A stretch of DNA of 64,000 bases from a bacterium UBP2_UBA2255 (GTDB lineage Bacteria > Edwardsbacteria > AC1 > EtOH8): the NCBI GenBank assembly GCA_002347565.1, contig DDXR01000058.1, positions 61,523 to 125,522 of the forward strand, read 5' to 3'. Position 1 is the first letter of the stretch, and each line of letters starts with the position of its first letter. A program made the translations under genes and the position numbers. Under the pieces are notes generated by a model. It was not told where the DNA came from, did not search any database, and saw nothing but the letters and a program-made list of their open reading frames with translations. Positions 35,497 through 44,247 of the stretch are shown here, piece by piece.

Positions 35497-36663
35497 CTAT
35501 TTCCTGGCCTTGGCCGCCTTGCCCCGGGCCGGGGCCTTGCGGCGCGCCTTTTCCTCGGCGGGTTGGGGCTGGCATGCCGTCTCGGCCGGCGGCGCCTCCT
35601 TCTCCTCTTCCCGGACGAAGATGTCGCGGTCATCCCGCTTCTTGACGATGATGCCGTAGATGATGGTCTGGCCGGCCACGAACGACGCCGCCAGGTACGA
35701 CGCCAGCATCAGCCGCACGGCGTTGAGCGACATCCCGGCGATGAAGGCCGACACCTGCCCGGTCCAGCCGAGCTCCGGGGCCGTCAGCGTCATGCCGCAG
35801 GGGCCGCAGGCGCCCGCCAGCTGGATCATGGCGTTCATCACCCAGCCCGGCGTGTAGTTGACGACCGCGGCAGCGGCGATGGCCGCGAACGTGGGGCCCA
35901 TGGCCCAGCCCAGCACGGCGTGCGCGATCCCCAGCGCCCACAGGGAGAACAGCGCGAACACCGCGAACCCGGCGAACGACACCGCCTTGAGCAGCGCGGT
36001 GTAGGCCACCAACCGCCACGGCTGGGAGGTCATGGCCGAGAAGGTCTCGAACAGGCAGTCGAAGGTGTCCGACTTGCTGGCGCCCACGATCGCCGGGGCG
36101 TAGAAGACGCCGACCGCCAGGGCCGCGAACAGGAACGCCAGGAACAGGCAGACGAAGAACACCGGCACCGCCAGCAGCGACACCGTCCACTCGCCCACCA
36201 CCGGGATCCGGCCCCACCAGCCCAGCACCGCTCCGCAGAACAGGATCCCGGCCGCGAACAGGACGATCACCGCCGGGCCGCCCAGCACCGCTTTCCAGTT
36301 CTGCCTCAGGAAGGCGACGCCCTCGCCGGTCTCGTAGAACTCGTTGCCCGACAGCTGCTCGGCCGTGATCTTGGCGACCACCGCCGCCGCCAGCAGGTAG
36401 CAGACCAGCCCGGCCAGCGCGCCCAGCCCCCACAGCAGCCACGCCCAGGGCCCGAAGTCGTTCCAGGGCAGGGGCACCAGCCCGAAGATGGCCCAGGTGT
36501 CGGCCAGCGAGCGGCCGGCCGTCAGGTGCGCCAGGTAGCCCAGGGCGCCGTAGGCGGCGAACCCGCACAGCAGGCCGACGAACATCGCCCAGATCTTCTT
36601 GGGCGAGAGCCCCAGCCGCGCCGCGCGGAACACGTCCCGGTAGTCGAAGTACAGCTTCAGCAT
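35497..36663 (-). CDS. Multi-pass membrane protein, unknown
   Basis: 388 residues. At least seven hydrophobic segments are visible (for example FVGLLCGFAAYGALGYL, LLAVPVFFVCLFLAFLFAAL and LVAYTALLKAVSFAGFAVFAL). The start MLKLYFDYRDVFRAARLGLSPKKIW is polar and cytosolic. The tail after ~350 is very rich in Lys, Ala, Glu and Pro (EEEKEAPPAE...KAAKARK) and resembles nucleic-acid or ribosome-binding tails. I do not recognise a named family; the layout is of a DUF4013/YihY-like membrane protein. It lies downstream of the dacB gene with a 79-nt gap. Confidence 0.75.
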   Translation of the reverse strand: MLKLYFDYRDVFRAARLGLSPKKIWAMFVGLLCGFAAYGALGYLAHLTAGRSLADTWAIFGLVPLPWNDFGPWAWLLWGLGALAGLVCYLLAAAVVAKITAEQLSGNEFYETGEGVAFLRQNWKAVLGGPAVIVLFAAGILFCGAVLGWWGRIPVVGEWTVSLLAVPVFFVCLFLAFLFAALAVGVFYAPAIVGASKSDTFDCLFETFSAMTSQPWRLVAYTALLKAVSFAGFAVFALFSLWALGIAHAVLGWAMGPTFAAIAAAAVVNYTPGWVMNAMIQLAGACGPCGMTLTAPELGWTGQVSAFIAGMSLNAVRLMLASYLAASFVAGQTIIYGIIVKKRDDRDIFVREEEKEAPPAETACQPQPAEEKARRKAPARGKAAKARK

Positions 36664-36742
36664 GTCTCCCTCCTCAGTTTCCGGTTGGCGGTCGTCACCG
36701 GGTGAAAGCCGATGCCGTTCCCCGCGCGGCGTCGGCCCGGCG

Positions 36743-38353
36743 TCAGCTCAGGCATTCCACCAGGATCCTGCAGATATGGTCCTCGATCCGGCGGGCCAGC
36801 TTGGCCCGGTGCATCCGGTTGACCAGGATCGAGAAGGCGAACAGCTTGCCGTTGCGGGCAGTCAGGTAGCCGGACAGCGCCGACACGCCGCCGATCGAGC
36901 CGGTCTTGGCGCAGATCCGGCCGGACAGCGCCGGGTTGGAGAAGCGGCCGCCCAGCGTGCCGTCGACCCCGCCCACGGCCAGCGAGTTGTAGAACACCTC
37001 CCAGTAGGGCTGGTCGTACATGAACTTCAGCAGGTTCACCACCTGCAGCGGGGTCACTTCGTTCCGGCGCGACAGGCCCGATCCGTCGGCCAGGTCCAGC
37101 TCGCCCAGCCCCATCTCGCCGGCGACGGTGCGCGACACCGCCGCGCCTTCCTCCATGCTGCCGTCGCCGCCGTTCTCCGAGCCCAGGGTCTTGACCAGCG
37201 ACTCGGCGTACAGGTTGTGGCTGGACTTGTTGATCACCTTGATGATCTCGGCCAGCGGCTGGGAGTGGTGGGCGTACAGCAGGGCCGAGCTGTCCGGCCG
37301 CACCATCTTCTCGCGCTGGGAGGCGGGCCCGCCCCGGACCTCGATGTCCCGGGTCCTGAGCACGGCCGTCAGGATCCGGGCGAAGTGGCTCTCCGGCTCC
37401 TTGGCCATGAAGATGAACCGCTTGCTGCCGCCCTGGCCGATGGTGCCCGTCACCCGCAGCACCTCGCCGTTGAAGGTGACCGACGGCGTGCCGCCCCGGT
37501 AGACCTTGACGTTCTTGGTGTAGGTCGTCCCGTTCCTGCGCTTGATGGTGCGGGCCTTGGTGTGGTAACCGCCCTTGAGGGTCTTGCTGAGGTTGTTCAC
37601 CCGCACCGCCATCGGCGGATCGGTGGTGACGCGCAGCGGCTTGCCCAGCTCGGCGCCGTGGACCGTCACCAGCACCATGTTGTCGCGGAACGACAGGCCG
37701 GACAGCTGCCAGGCCAGCCGCTTCTTGGGCCGGACCAGCCGGTTGCTGGAGTGCGGCACCATCGACACCAGCCGCTCCGGCACGAAGCTGCCCTCGTCGC
37801 CCACCACGTCGCCGGCCACGGCGGTGACGCCCATGTTCCGCAGGCTGTCGGCCCACTCCATCAGGGTGCGGACGTCGCCGATGGTGGGGTCGCCCGAGCC
37901 CTTGACCAGCAGGTCGCCCTGCAGCACGCCGGCCGAGTCCACCGGGCCGCAGGCGTAGAGCTCGGTGCGGTAGGCGTAGTCCGGGCCCAGCTTCTCCAGG
38001 GCCGCGGCCGTGGTGAACAGCTTGGTGTTGGATGCCGGGATGAACCTGCCGTCCGAGTTGTACTGGTAGACCAGCGAATCGGTGGACAGGTCCATCACCG
38101 CGATGCCCCACACCCCCAGCCGCTCCAGCTTCTGGGAGAACAGCGCGTCCAGGTCGTGCTGCAGGTCGCCGCCGGGCCGCGGCAGGTAGAACACGGTCGG
38201 GGATTTCCTGCGGGCCTTGGGCTTGGCCTTGGCCTTCGGCTGGACAGCCGGTGACTTCCCGGCCGCGGCCCATGCCGGCCCGGACGCCGGCGGCAGCGCC
38301 GCGGTCAGGGACAGCAGGAGCAGGGTGGCGAGATGTCGGCAGGAACGGCGCAT
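36743..38353 (-). CDS. dacB: D-alanyl-D-alanine carboxypeptidase/endopeptidase (S13)
   Basis: 536 residues. A signal peptide (~1-30) is followed by an unusual Lys/Ala-rich linker (KAKAKPKARRK), then an S13 penicillin-binding protein. Active-site motifs are SNTK (Ser108, Lys111), SSHN (SxN) and KTGS. These enzymes trim or cleave peptide crosslinks in periplasmic peptidoglycan. The large insert between SxxK and SxN typical of PBP4 is present. The neighbouring PBP1C fits a cell-wall theme. Confidence 0.93.
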   Translation of the reverse strand: MRRSCRHLATLLLLSLTAALPPASGPAWAAAGKSPAVQPKAKAKPKARRKSPTVFYLPRPGGDLQHDLDALFSQKLERLGVWGIAVMDLSTDSLVYQYNSDGRFIPASNTKLFTTAAALEKLGPDYAYRTELYACGPVDSAGVLQGDLLVKGSGDPTIGDVRTLMEWADSLRNMGVTAVAGDVVGDEGSFVPERLVSMVPHSSNRLVRPKKRLAWQLSGLSFRDNMVLVTVHGAELGKPLRVTTDPPMAVRVNNLSKTLKGGYHTKARTIKRRNGTTYTKNVKVYRGGTPSVTFNGEVLRVTGTIGQGGSKRFIFMAKEPESHFARILTAVLRTRDIEVRGGPASQREKMVRPDSSALLYAHHSQPLAEIIKVINKSSHNLYAESLVKTLGSENGGDGSMEEGAAVSRTVAGEMGLGELDLADGSGLSRRNEVTPLQVVNLLKFMYDQPYWEVFYNSLAVGGVDGTLGGRFSNPALSGRICAKTGSIGGVSALSGYLTARNGKLFAFSILVNRMHRAKLARRIEDHICRILVECLS

Positions 38354-38383
38354 CGTTTTCGGGTGCAGTGGTCGGGGTCGGCG

Positions 38384-38878
38384 TCAGGCCGATTCCAGGA
38401 ACAGATAGGGCCGCCACCGGTTGTCGGGGTGCCGGATCGAGTACTGCAGGAACGTCACGTAATGGGGCCGGCGGGGGTTGCGGCGCAGGCGCATCCGGGC
38501 CTGGGCCAGGCTGCGGTCGCCCTTGGCGTTGTTGCAGGCGGTGCAGGCGCACACCAGGTTGTCCCAGCTGTCCTCGCCGCCCTGGCTGCGGGGGACGATG
38601 TGATCGGTGGTCATCGGCACGTTGGCGGCGCCGCAGTACTGGCAGGTGTGGCGGTCGCGCCGCAGCACGTTCTGCTTGGTCAGCCGCACCTCGTGGCGCG
38701 GCCGCCGGATATAGCGCATGATCCGCACCACGCTGGGCAGGCGCACGGCCGAGCGCACCGAGCGCACCTGGCCGTCGCTGGGCTCCACCACCTCGGCCCG
38801 CTCGCCCAGCAGCATCACCAGCGCCCGCCGGGCGTTGCAAACCATCAGCGGCTCGTAGTTCTGGTTCAGCACCAGCAC
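38384..38878 (-). CDS. HNH endonuclease-family protein
   Basis: About 164 residues. The N-terminal part is LVLNQNYEPLMVCNARRALVMLL. It is followed by a zinc-bound HNH core: CQYCG, then TTDHIVPRSQGGEDSWDNLVCACTACNNAKGD, in which His is the general base. This is the common stand-alone HNH family found as a single gene in many bacteria; its biological role is unclear. There is no ATG in reach; GTG at 38878 is my choice (38872 also possible). The longer frame to 39565 reads through a tRNA and is rejected. Confidence 0.82.
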   Translation of the reverse strand: MLVLNQNYEPLMVCNARRALVMLLGERAEVVEPSDGQVRSVRSAVRLPSVVRIMRYIRRPRHEVRLTKQNVLRRDRHTCQYCGAANVPMTTDHIVPRSQGGEDSWDNLVCACTACNNAKGDRSLAQARMRLRRNPRRPHYVTFLQYSIRHPDNRWRPYLFLESA

Positions 38879-38904
38879 CTGGTGCGACAGCAGGTTATGT
38901 CCGG

Positions 38905-39366
38905 CTAGCGCGGCTGCTGGTAGACCTCCGTGTGCCGGAACTTGACCGTGTGCTTGTAGACGTTGAAGGGGAAGTAGATCTCCTGGTCGTAGGCCAGGGA
39001 GATGGTGAACCCGCCGCTGCCGCGCTGCATGTTCTGCATGAAGTACCGCACCGCCAGCTGCAGGTACTCCTGCTGCTGCTGCTCGGTCTCGGGGCGCAGC
39101 ACGAACACCTTGCCCTGGTCGTCGCGCACCTGGTAGAAGTAGTCGCCGGCGATGGGCAGCTTGTCGTCCAGCGCGGTCTCGGCCAGCTTGACGGCCAGGC
39201 TGGTGTCGGATTCCGCCAAGGAGTTGCGGGCGGCCTCCTCCATCTTGCCCTTGATGTCGTAGAACCTGACGTAGGCGACCATGAACATCAGCCCGGAATA
39301 GATGCCCAGCAGGACTGCCGCGACGATCAGCAGCTTGAGCAGCGGGTGCATTGGGGGGCGGGACAT
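38905..39366 (-). CDS. Small membrane-anchored protein, unknown
   Basis: 153 residues with one N-terminal transmembrane helix (PLLKLLIVAAVLLGIYSGLMFMVAYV). A soluble domain outside the membrane follows, rich in charged residues and with QQQQ near the middle. There are no Cys pairs or catalytic motifs. The ATG at 39366 is supported by AGGAGGAG 4-11 nt upstream. It lies just upstream of the HNH gene. I do not recognise the family. Confidence 0.75.
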   Translation of the reverse strand: MSRPPMHPLLKLLIVAAVLLGIYSGLMFMVAYVRFYDIKGKMEEAARNSLAESDTSLAVKLAETALDDKLPIAGDYFYQVRDDQGKVFVLRPETEQQQQEYLQLAVRYFMQNMQRGSGGFTISLAYDQEIYFPFNVYKHTVKFRHTEVYQQPR

Positions 39367-39474
39367 GGCGCTCCTCCTTGGCGGAATGAACGCGGGCACA
39401 GGCGTATTCGCCTGCGCCCGTATCGAGCTCGGTTGATCCCCGATTGGGTGAGGACGGAACAAGCTCTGCGTTGC

Positions 39475-39552
39475 TGGTGGACCTGAGGGGATTCGAACCC
39501 CTGACCTCATGACTGCCAGTCACGCGCGCTACCAAAACTGCGCCACAGGCCC
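39475..39552 (-). tRNA. tRNA-Ala (anticodon GGC)
   Basis: A 78-nt tRNA with encoded CCA on the minus strand. The acceptor GGGCCTG pairs with CAGGTCC and includes the G3-U70 pair that marks alanine tRNAs. The anticodon loop is CTGGCAG and the T-arm loop TTCGAAT. It reads GCC/GCU codons. Confidence 0.93.
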
Positions 39553-39668
39553 ACAGTAATCCCATGAATGGTAAAGTTTAACAAAAAAAGGGCCGTCTGT
39601 CAAGCAAAAAACAGCCTTATCGCTTCCTGCGATGAATCTCGTCCAGCATGAGCCATATCCGAAAGCGG

Positions 39669-39842
39669 TCACTCCCGGAGCAGGTCCCTGCGTGCGGGGA
39701 GGAAGATGATTCCCGTGATCGAGCGTCCGATGACCAACAGCTTGAGGGTCAACCGCCTATACAGGCCGTCCGACCAGTTCTTCCGATCCTTGAAAGAAAG
39801 AACGGCGTTGAAGAATCCAATCGCCACGAGCAACGTCAGCAA
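39669..39842 (-). CDS. Possible small membrane protein downstream of ftsX
   Basis: An open frame of 57 residues from a TTG at 39842. It has one hydrophobic helix (LLTLLVAIGFFNAVLSF), a basic stretch and a second hydrophobic part (LKLLVIGRSITGIIFL). The frame is open further upstream into the ftsX end but has no good start codon; GGAAGGAG lies about 16 nt before the TTG, too far to be convincing. It may be real or a remnant. Confidence 0.35.
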   Translation of the reverse strand: MLTLLVAIGFFNAVLSFKDRKNWSDGLYRRLTLKLLVIGRSITGIIFLPARRDLLRE

Positions 39843-39867
39843 CGAAAACCGGAGCGCGCTCCTTCCA

Positions 39868-40743
39868 TCACCCGCCGCCCGGCAGCCGCCGCAGGAAGCG
39901 CCGCACCGCGATCCAGCTGCCGGCCAGGCCCAACCATACCCCGAATCCCAGCAGCACCGCGAACTCCCGCGCCGTGAAGAACGTCACCTGCCCGAAGTTG
40001 GCCGACAGCAGCCGGTAGAACAGGTACAGCACCGCCGTCCCGGCCAGGGTGCCGGCCAGGCCGTGCAGCATCCCCTCCAGCAGGAACGGCCGGCGGATGA
40101 AGCCGTCGGTGGCGCCCACCAGCCGCATGATCTCGATGGCCTGGCGCCGGGCGTACAGCGTCAGCTGGATGGTGTTGAAGATCACGATCACCGAGGCCAG
40201 ACTGACCACCAGCAGCAGGGCCACGTCCAGCATCACCAGCAGCCGGCCCAGCCGGTAGAACCGCCCCAGCCAGTCGCGGCCGTACTCGGTGTCCTCGATC
40301 CCGGGGATGCGCTGGACCTTCTCGGCGATGCGGGCCATGGCCTCGGGGTCGCGCTGGTCGGGGGTGAGGATCACCCGGTAGGAGCGCGGCAGGGGGTTGG
40401 TCTCCAGGGCCTGCAGCAGATCGGCCTTGTCTGCCAGCTCGGCGCGGAAGCGGCGCAGCGCCTCCTCCTTGGAAATGTACACGGCGTCGGCCACTCCCGG
40501 GATCTCGCGGATGTAGCTGCCTGCGACCAGCGCCTGATGCTGGTCGCAGGTCTCGGCCAGGAAGGCCTGGATCTCGAACTTGTCCTTGAAGGAGGACACC
40601 GCCGAGCGGAAGTTGATCGTCACCAGCAGGAACGCGCCCAGCAGGAACAGCGCCGCCGAGATGGTCGACACCGACAGCAGGCTCATCAGCTTGGCGCGCC
40701 GCATCCCGGCCAGCGCCTCTTTCCAGTAGTACCCCGGTCTCAC
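39868..40743 (-). CDS. ftsX: Cell division protein FtsX
   Basis: 291 residues: N-terminal cytosolic stretch and TM1 (~22-44), a periplasmic domain (~45-170), then three further membrane helices. EIMRLVGATDGFIRRPFLLEGMLHG is the conserved FtsX/MacB segment. FtsX works with the ATPase FtsE to activate peptidoglycan hydrolases at division. No ftsE gene is adjacent on either side, which is unusual. The start is GTG at 40743 with GGGAGG 9 nt upstream, and a clear promoter lies at 40792-40820. Confidence 0.92.
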   Translation of the reverse strand: MRPGYYWKEALAGMRRAKLMSLLSVSTISAALFLLGAFLLVTINFRSAVSSFKDKFEIQAFLAETCDQHQALVAGSYIREIPGVADAVYISKEEALRRFRAELADKADLLQALETNPLPRSYRVILTPDQRDPEAMARIAEKVQRIPGIEDTEYGRDWLGRFYRLGRLLVMLDVALLLVVSLASVIVIFNTIQLTLYARRQAIEIMRLVGATDGFIRRPFLLEGMLHGLAGTLAGTAVLYLFYRLLSANFGQVTFFTAREFAVLLGFGVWLGLAGSWIAVRRFLRRLPGGG

Positions 40744-40791
40744 CAGATCGGACCTCCCTTGCGTTGCCCGCCGCGCCCGGCGGCCGGTTGT

Positions 40792-40820
40792 ATTCTACCC
40801 GATATCGCCTGAAAATGCAA
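40792..40820 (-). promoter_or_regulatory. Promoter of ftsX
   Basis: -35 TTGCAT (40815-40820), 17-nt spacer and -10 TAGAAT (40792-40797), immediately after the pbpC stop. Confidence 0.7.
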
Positions 40821-40824
40821 CCGC

Positions 40825-43035
40825 TCAGGATTGCACCAGGAACCGCACCGGCCGAGAGCGCACCGGCCTCCCCGCCACGGTGGCGGCGACGTAGAGCACG
40901 TGCTCACCCGGAGCCAGCCGCCAGCTGGGCGATGCGTCGCGGCTGTACTCCCTTCCGTCCAGCATCCAGCGCAGGCCGGCGGCGCCCCCCGGCACTGCCG
41001 CTCGCAGCCGGATGGCCTGCGCCGCAGCGTCCCGGCCGGGGTCGATCCGGAAAACGTCGGCCTCGGAGGGAAACATCACCCGCAGCTCGCCCCGGGGGGC
41101 GGACTCGTAGGCGGCCGGATCGCGACGCCGGGCCCAGTCGCCGTACTGCGGCGGCACCGTGATGGCCCGGCCAGGGCCGTGGAAGGCGCACGGCCCGGGC
41201 CGGGCGGCGCCGGCCAGGAAGTACTCGGTCATGGCGTCGGGGCAGTGGGGCGACACCGGATCGCCCGACAGCGGGCAGACCCGGACGGCCTCCAGCCCCC
41301 CGGGCCGGGCGAAGGCGGCCGGCCGCCGGCCGCGGTGCAGGGCCAGCATGACGTCGCGGAACAGCGGCCCGGCGCCCGAGACCCCGGACACGCCGTGCAT
41401 CGGCGTCCCGTCGAAGTTGCCCACCCACACGCCCACCGTATAGTCGGTAGTGAACCCCACGGTCCAGTTGTCCTTATAGTCCTTGGTCGTCCCCGTTTTG
41501 GCGGCGCAGGGGAACGGCAGGTCGATCGGGCTGCACTCGCCGAAGGCCGGCGCCCGGGCCGAGCGGTCTGCCATGATGTGCGCCAGGAGGTAGGCCACCT
41601 GCGGGCTGAACACGCGGGCCGATTCGGGCTCTGGCGTGTCGGCCAGGAACCGCTCCGGCCGGTACACGCCGCCCCGGGCCAGCGCGGCGTAGGCCCGCGC
41701 CAGCTCCACCAGAGTGACCTCGCCGTTGCCCAGGGTCAGGCCCGGGCCGTAGTGCTGGGGGCCGCGCCGCAGGCCGGCGAACCCTGCCGAACGCAGCCGC
41801 TCCAGCAGCTCGGCGGTGCCGGTCAGCTCCAGCGCCCGCACCGCGGCCACGTTGTAGGAGCAGCCCAGGGCGGTGCGCATCCGCACCGGGCCGTGGCAGC
41901 GCTCGTCGTAATTGCGGGGCAGGAACTTCTCTGACGGCGCGCCCTCGACGGCGTCCAGATCCGGCAGCAGGTACGAGGCCGGCAGGCCCCGCTCCAGCGC
42001 CAGGCCGTAGGTGAACGGCTTGAGCGCCGAGCCCGGCTGGCGCGGCGACGCCGCGCCGTTGCACTGGCCGGAGATCGCCGGATTGAAATAGCCGGCCGAG
42101 CCGACCAGGGCGGCGACCGAGACGTCCCGGTTGTCGATCACCACCACCGCCGCGTTGGTGATGCCGCAGCCCGAGAGCTTGTGGACGTAGGCCCGGACGT
42201 GGAGCTCCAGCTCGCCGGTCAGCGCCGCGTCGAGCGTGGTGCGGAGGTCGCCGGGCGGCCCCGCGGCACGGGCCAGCGCCCAATCGCAGAAGTGCGGGGC
42301 ATGGAACTCCCAGGGCGGGCGCGGACGGACCTGCGGCGGCGCGGCGGCGAACCCCGCACCCCGCAGCCCGGCCGCCAGGCGGGAGCGCGCCGCCTCCAGC
42401 CGCACCGACCCCAGCCGCGGGTCGTACAGCCGCGGGTTGCGCGGGATCACCGCCAGCAGCGACGCCTGGGCCGGCGTCAGCTCCCGGGCCCGGCACCCGA
42501 AGTAGTCGAGGCTGGCCGTCTCGCAGCCCCGCAGGTTCCTGCCGTAGGGCGCGTTGTTGAGGTAATACTCCAGTATCGCCGCCTTCGGCAGCCGCCATTC
42601 AATGTACAGCGCCAGCGCCGCCTCCTGCAGCTTGGCGTGCGCCCCGCGCGGCCGGGGTCCCAGCATGATGCGCGCCAGCTGCATGGTGATGGTGGAGCCG
42701 CCGCTGACCACTCGGCCGGCGCGCGCCCGCTGCAGCGCGGCCCGGGCCAGCGCCAGCGGGTCCACCCCGCAATGCCAGCGGAACCGGCGGTCCTCCGAGC
42801 GCAGGGTCGCCGCGATCAGGTGCGGCGAGACGTAGTCCAGCGGCGCGTAGAAGCCGCGGTCGCGCCGCACTACCCGCAGCGTCGCGCCGCCGCGGTCCAG
42901 CACGCGGAAGGCGCGGTCGGCGCGAAGCTGCCGGAACTCCAGCGGCGGAAGCAGACGGCCGGCGGCCGCCAGGACGGCCGCGGCGGCGGCCCAGCGCGCC
43001 CAGGGCGGGATGAGCCGGCGGCGGGGCACGGTCAC
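40825..43035 (-). CDS. pbpC: Penicillin-binding protein 1C
   Basis: 736 residues with an N-terminal anchor (RWAAAAAVLAAAGRLL). The glycosyltransferase domain has RSEDRRFRWHCGVDPLAL and GGSTITMQLARIM. The transpeptidase has the SxxK serine in RQPGSALKPF, the SYN motif and KTGTTKDYKD. The last ~90 residues form the PBP1C-specific C-terminal domain. In many diderms pbpC pairs with an alpha-2-macroglobulin gene; here that gene is two genes upstream. Its start overlaps the MBL-protein stop by 4 nt. Confidence 0.95.
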   Translation of the reverse strand: MTVPRRRLIPPWARWAAAAAVLAAAGRLLPPLEFRQLRADRAFRVLDRGGATLRVVRRDRGFYAPLDYVSPHLIAATLRSEDRRFRWHCGVDPLALARAALQRARAGRVVSGGSTITMQLARIMLGPRPRGAHAKLQEAALALYIEWRLPKAAILEYYLNNAPYGRNLRGCETASLDYFGCRARELTPAQASLLAVIPRNPRLYDPRLGSVRLEAARSRLAAGLRGAGFAAAPPQVRPRPPWEFHAPHFCDWALARAAGPPGDLRTTLDAALTGELELHVRAYVHKLSGCGITNAAVVVIDNRDVSVAALVGSAGYFNPAISGQCNGAASPRQPGSALKPFTYGLALERGLPASYLLPDLDAVEGAPSEKFLPRNYDERCHGPVRMRTALGCSYNVAAVRALELTGTAELLERLRSAGFAGLRRGPQHYGPGLTLGNGEVTLVELARAYAALARGGVYRPERFLADTPEPESARVFSPQVAYLLAHIMADRSARAPAFGECSPIDLPFPCAAKTGTTKDYKDNWTVGFTTDYTVGVWVGNFDGTPMHGVSGVSGAGPLFRDVMLALHRGRRPAAFARPGGLEAVRVCPLSGDPVSPHCPDAMTEYFLAGAARPGPCAFHGPGRAITVPPQYGDWARRRDPAAYESAPRGELRVMFPSEADVFRIDPGRDAAAQAIRLRAAVPGGAAGLRWMLDGREYSRDASPSWRLAPGEHVLYVAATVAGRPVRSRPVRFLVQS

Positions 43036-43781
43036 CTCATCTTCCGGATGCGCACCTCGGTCCCGGCTTGATCCTGCAGCAGCCCGGCCAGCTCGGCGAC
43101 GTCGGTGTCGCCGAAGTGATAGGGGTAGAGCACGCGGGGCTTGATCACCGTTGCTGCGCGCGCGGCCTGGGCCGGGGTCATGGTGTAGGGCTGGTTCATC
43201 GGCAGGAAGGCGATGTCGATGTTCTTGAGGTCCGCCATCTCCGGGATGTCCTCGGTGTCGCCCGCGATGTACACCCGCGTGCCGCCCAGGGCCAGCACAT
43301 AGCCGTTGTCGCGGCCGCCCCTGGGGTGGAACTGCTCATGGCCGGGCGTGGAGTTGTAGGCCGGCACGGCCGTGATGGCGATCCCGTGGACCTCGATGCT
43401 GTCGCCGTTGGACAGGGCCTCGCCCCGGCCCAACTGGTCGCGGCCGGCCCGGTTGAGCACGATCCTGGTGTCCTTCTTTTCGATCGCGGCGATGGCCCTG
43501 GCGTCGAGGTGGTCGTAATGCTCGTGGGTCACCAGGACCAGGTCGGCCTTGGGCAGTTTCTGGTAATCGGCATGCTCCGCCACCGGGTCGACGTGGATCA
43601 CCCGCTTGTCCCAGACCAGCATCAGCGTGGCATGGCCCAGAAAGTAGATGGTGAGCTTGTTCACCCCGGGCGCAGTCGCGGGGCCGGTGTCAAACGAATC
43701 GTGCTCGTACTTTGCCAGCGGCTCGGCGGCCAGGGCTCCGGCCAGCGCGCATAGCGCCAGCGATGCGATCGCGATCTCCAT
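43032..43781 (-). CDS. Periplasmic MBL-fold metal hydrolase (UPF0173-like)
   Basis: 249 residues. A signal peptide (~1-18) is followed by a compact metallo-beta-lactamase fold with the metal motif THEHYDHLD (HxHxDH). Later ligands are found in VPAYNSTPGHEQFHP and YIAGDTED, and PYHFGDTDV closes the domain. The family is close to UPF0173 (YtkL), usually cytosolic; the exported form here is notable. Substrate unknown. It is coupled to pbpC (4-nt overlap). Confidence 0.9.
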   Translation of the reverse strand: MEIAIASLALCALAGALAAEPLAKYEHDSFDTGPATAPGVNKLTIYFLGHATLMLVWDKRVIHVDPVAEHADYQKLPKADLVLVTHEHYDHLDARAIAAIEKKDTRIVLNRAGRDQLGRGEALSNGDSIEVHGIAITAVPAYNSTPGHEQFHPRGGRDNGYVLALGGTRVYIAGDTEDIPEMADLKNIDIAFLPMNQPYTMTPAQAARAATVIKPRVLYPYHFGDTDVAELAGLLQDQAGTEVRIRKMR

Positions 43782-43829
43782 GGTCGGTCCTCCTCGTGTC
43801 GTGGATTGCTGACGGGCCTGCGTCCCGGA

Positions 43830-44210
43830 TCAATGCGCGTTTTCGGCGGCTCCGCTGTCCCCGCCGTCCGTGGTCGACAGCAGTTCCCGGGCGGCCGCCT
43901 CGTCCCCCCGCGGCACCTGCACCAGCACCGGTCCGACGACCTGGTTGTAACCGGCGCCGATGCGGCCCAGGCCGAACAGGTCCTGCAGGCCCTCGCCCTT
44001 GACCAGGAACGGGATCTGCGCCTCGTCGAGAATGGCCTTGGCCCTGGCGAGCAGGAACCCGTCGCCGGTCTCGAGCACCGTCACCAGCTCGAGCTCGTCC
44101 GCTGGCGGTCGGGCGGGTTTCGGTGGCAGTGCCGCCACCAGCGGCGCGCCGCAATCGGGGCAGGCCGTGATGCCGGCGAGGTACTCGGACCGGCAGGATG
44201 GACAGAACAT
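43830..44210 (-). CDS. Zinc-ribbon protein with DUF2007-type domain
   Basis: 126 residues. The N-terminal zinc ribbon is CPSCRSEYLAGITACPDCG. Then comes a DUF2007-like ferredoxin-fold (signal-transducing) domain: LELVTVLETGDGFLLARAKAILDEAQIPFLVKGEGL. The ATG at 44210 follows a GAGGGGA ribosome site. Proteins of this build are common and unassigned. It sits between the alpha-2-macroglobulin and MBL genes on the same strand. Confidence 0.82.
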   Translation of the reverse strand: MFCPSCRSEYLAGITACPDCGAPLVAALPPKPARPPADELELVTVLETGDGFLLARAKAILDEAQIPFLVKGEGLQDLFGLGRIGAGYNQVVGPVLVQVPRGDEAAARELLSTTDGGDSGAAENAH

Positions 44211-44247
44211 GCGCTTCCCCTCAACGGTCACGCAGCGGGATGCGGCC

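Noticed and set aside
38384..39565. HNH protein start at 39565
   Set aside because: Runs through tRNA-Ala and the small anchored protein gene.
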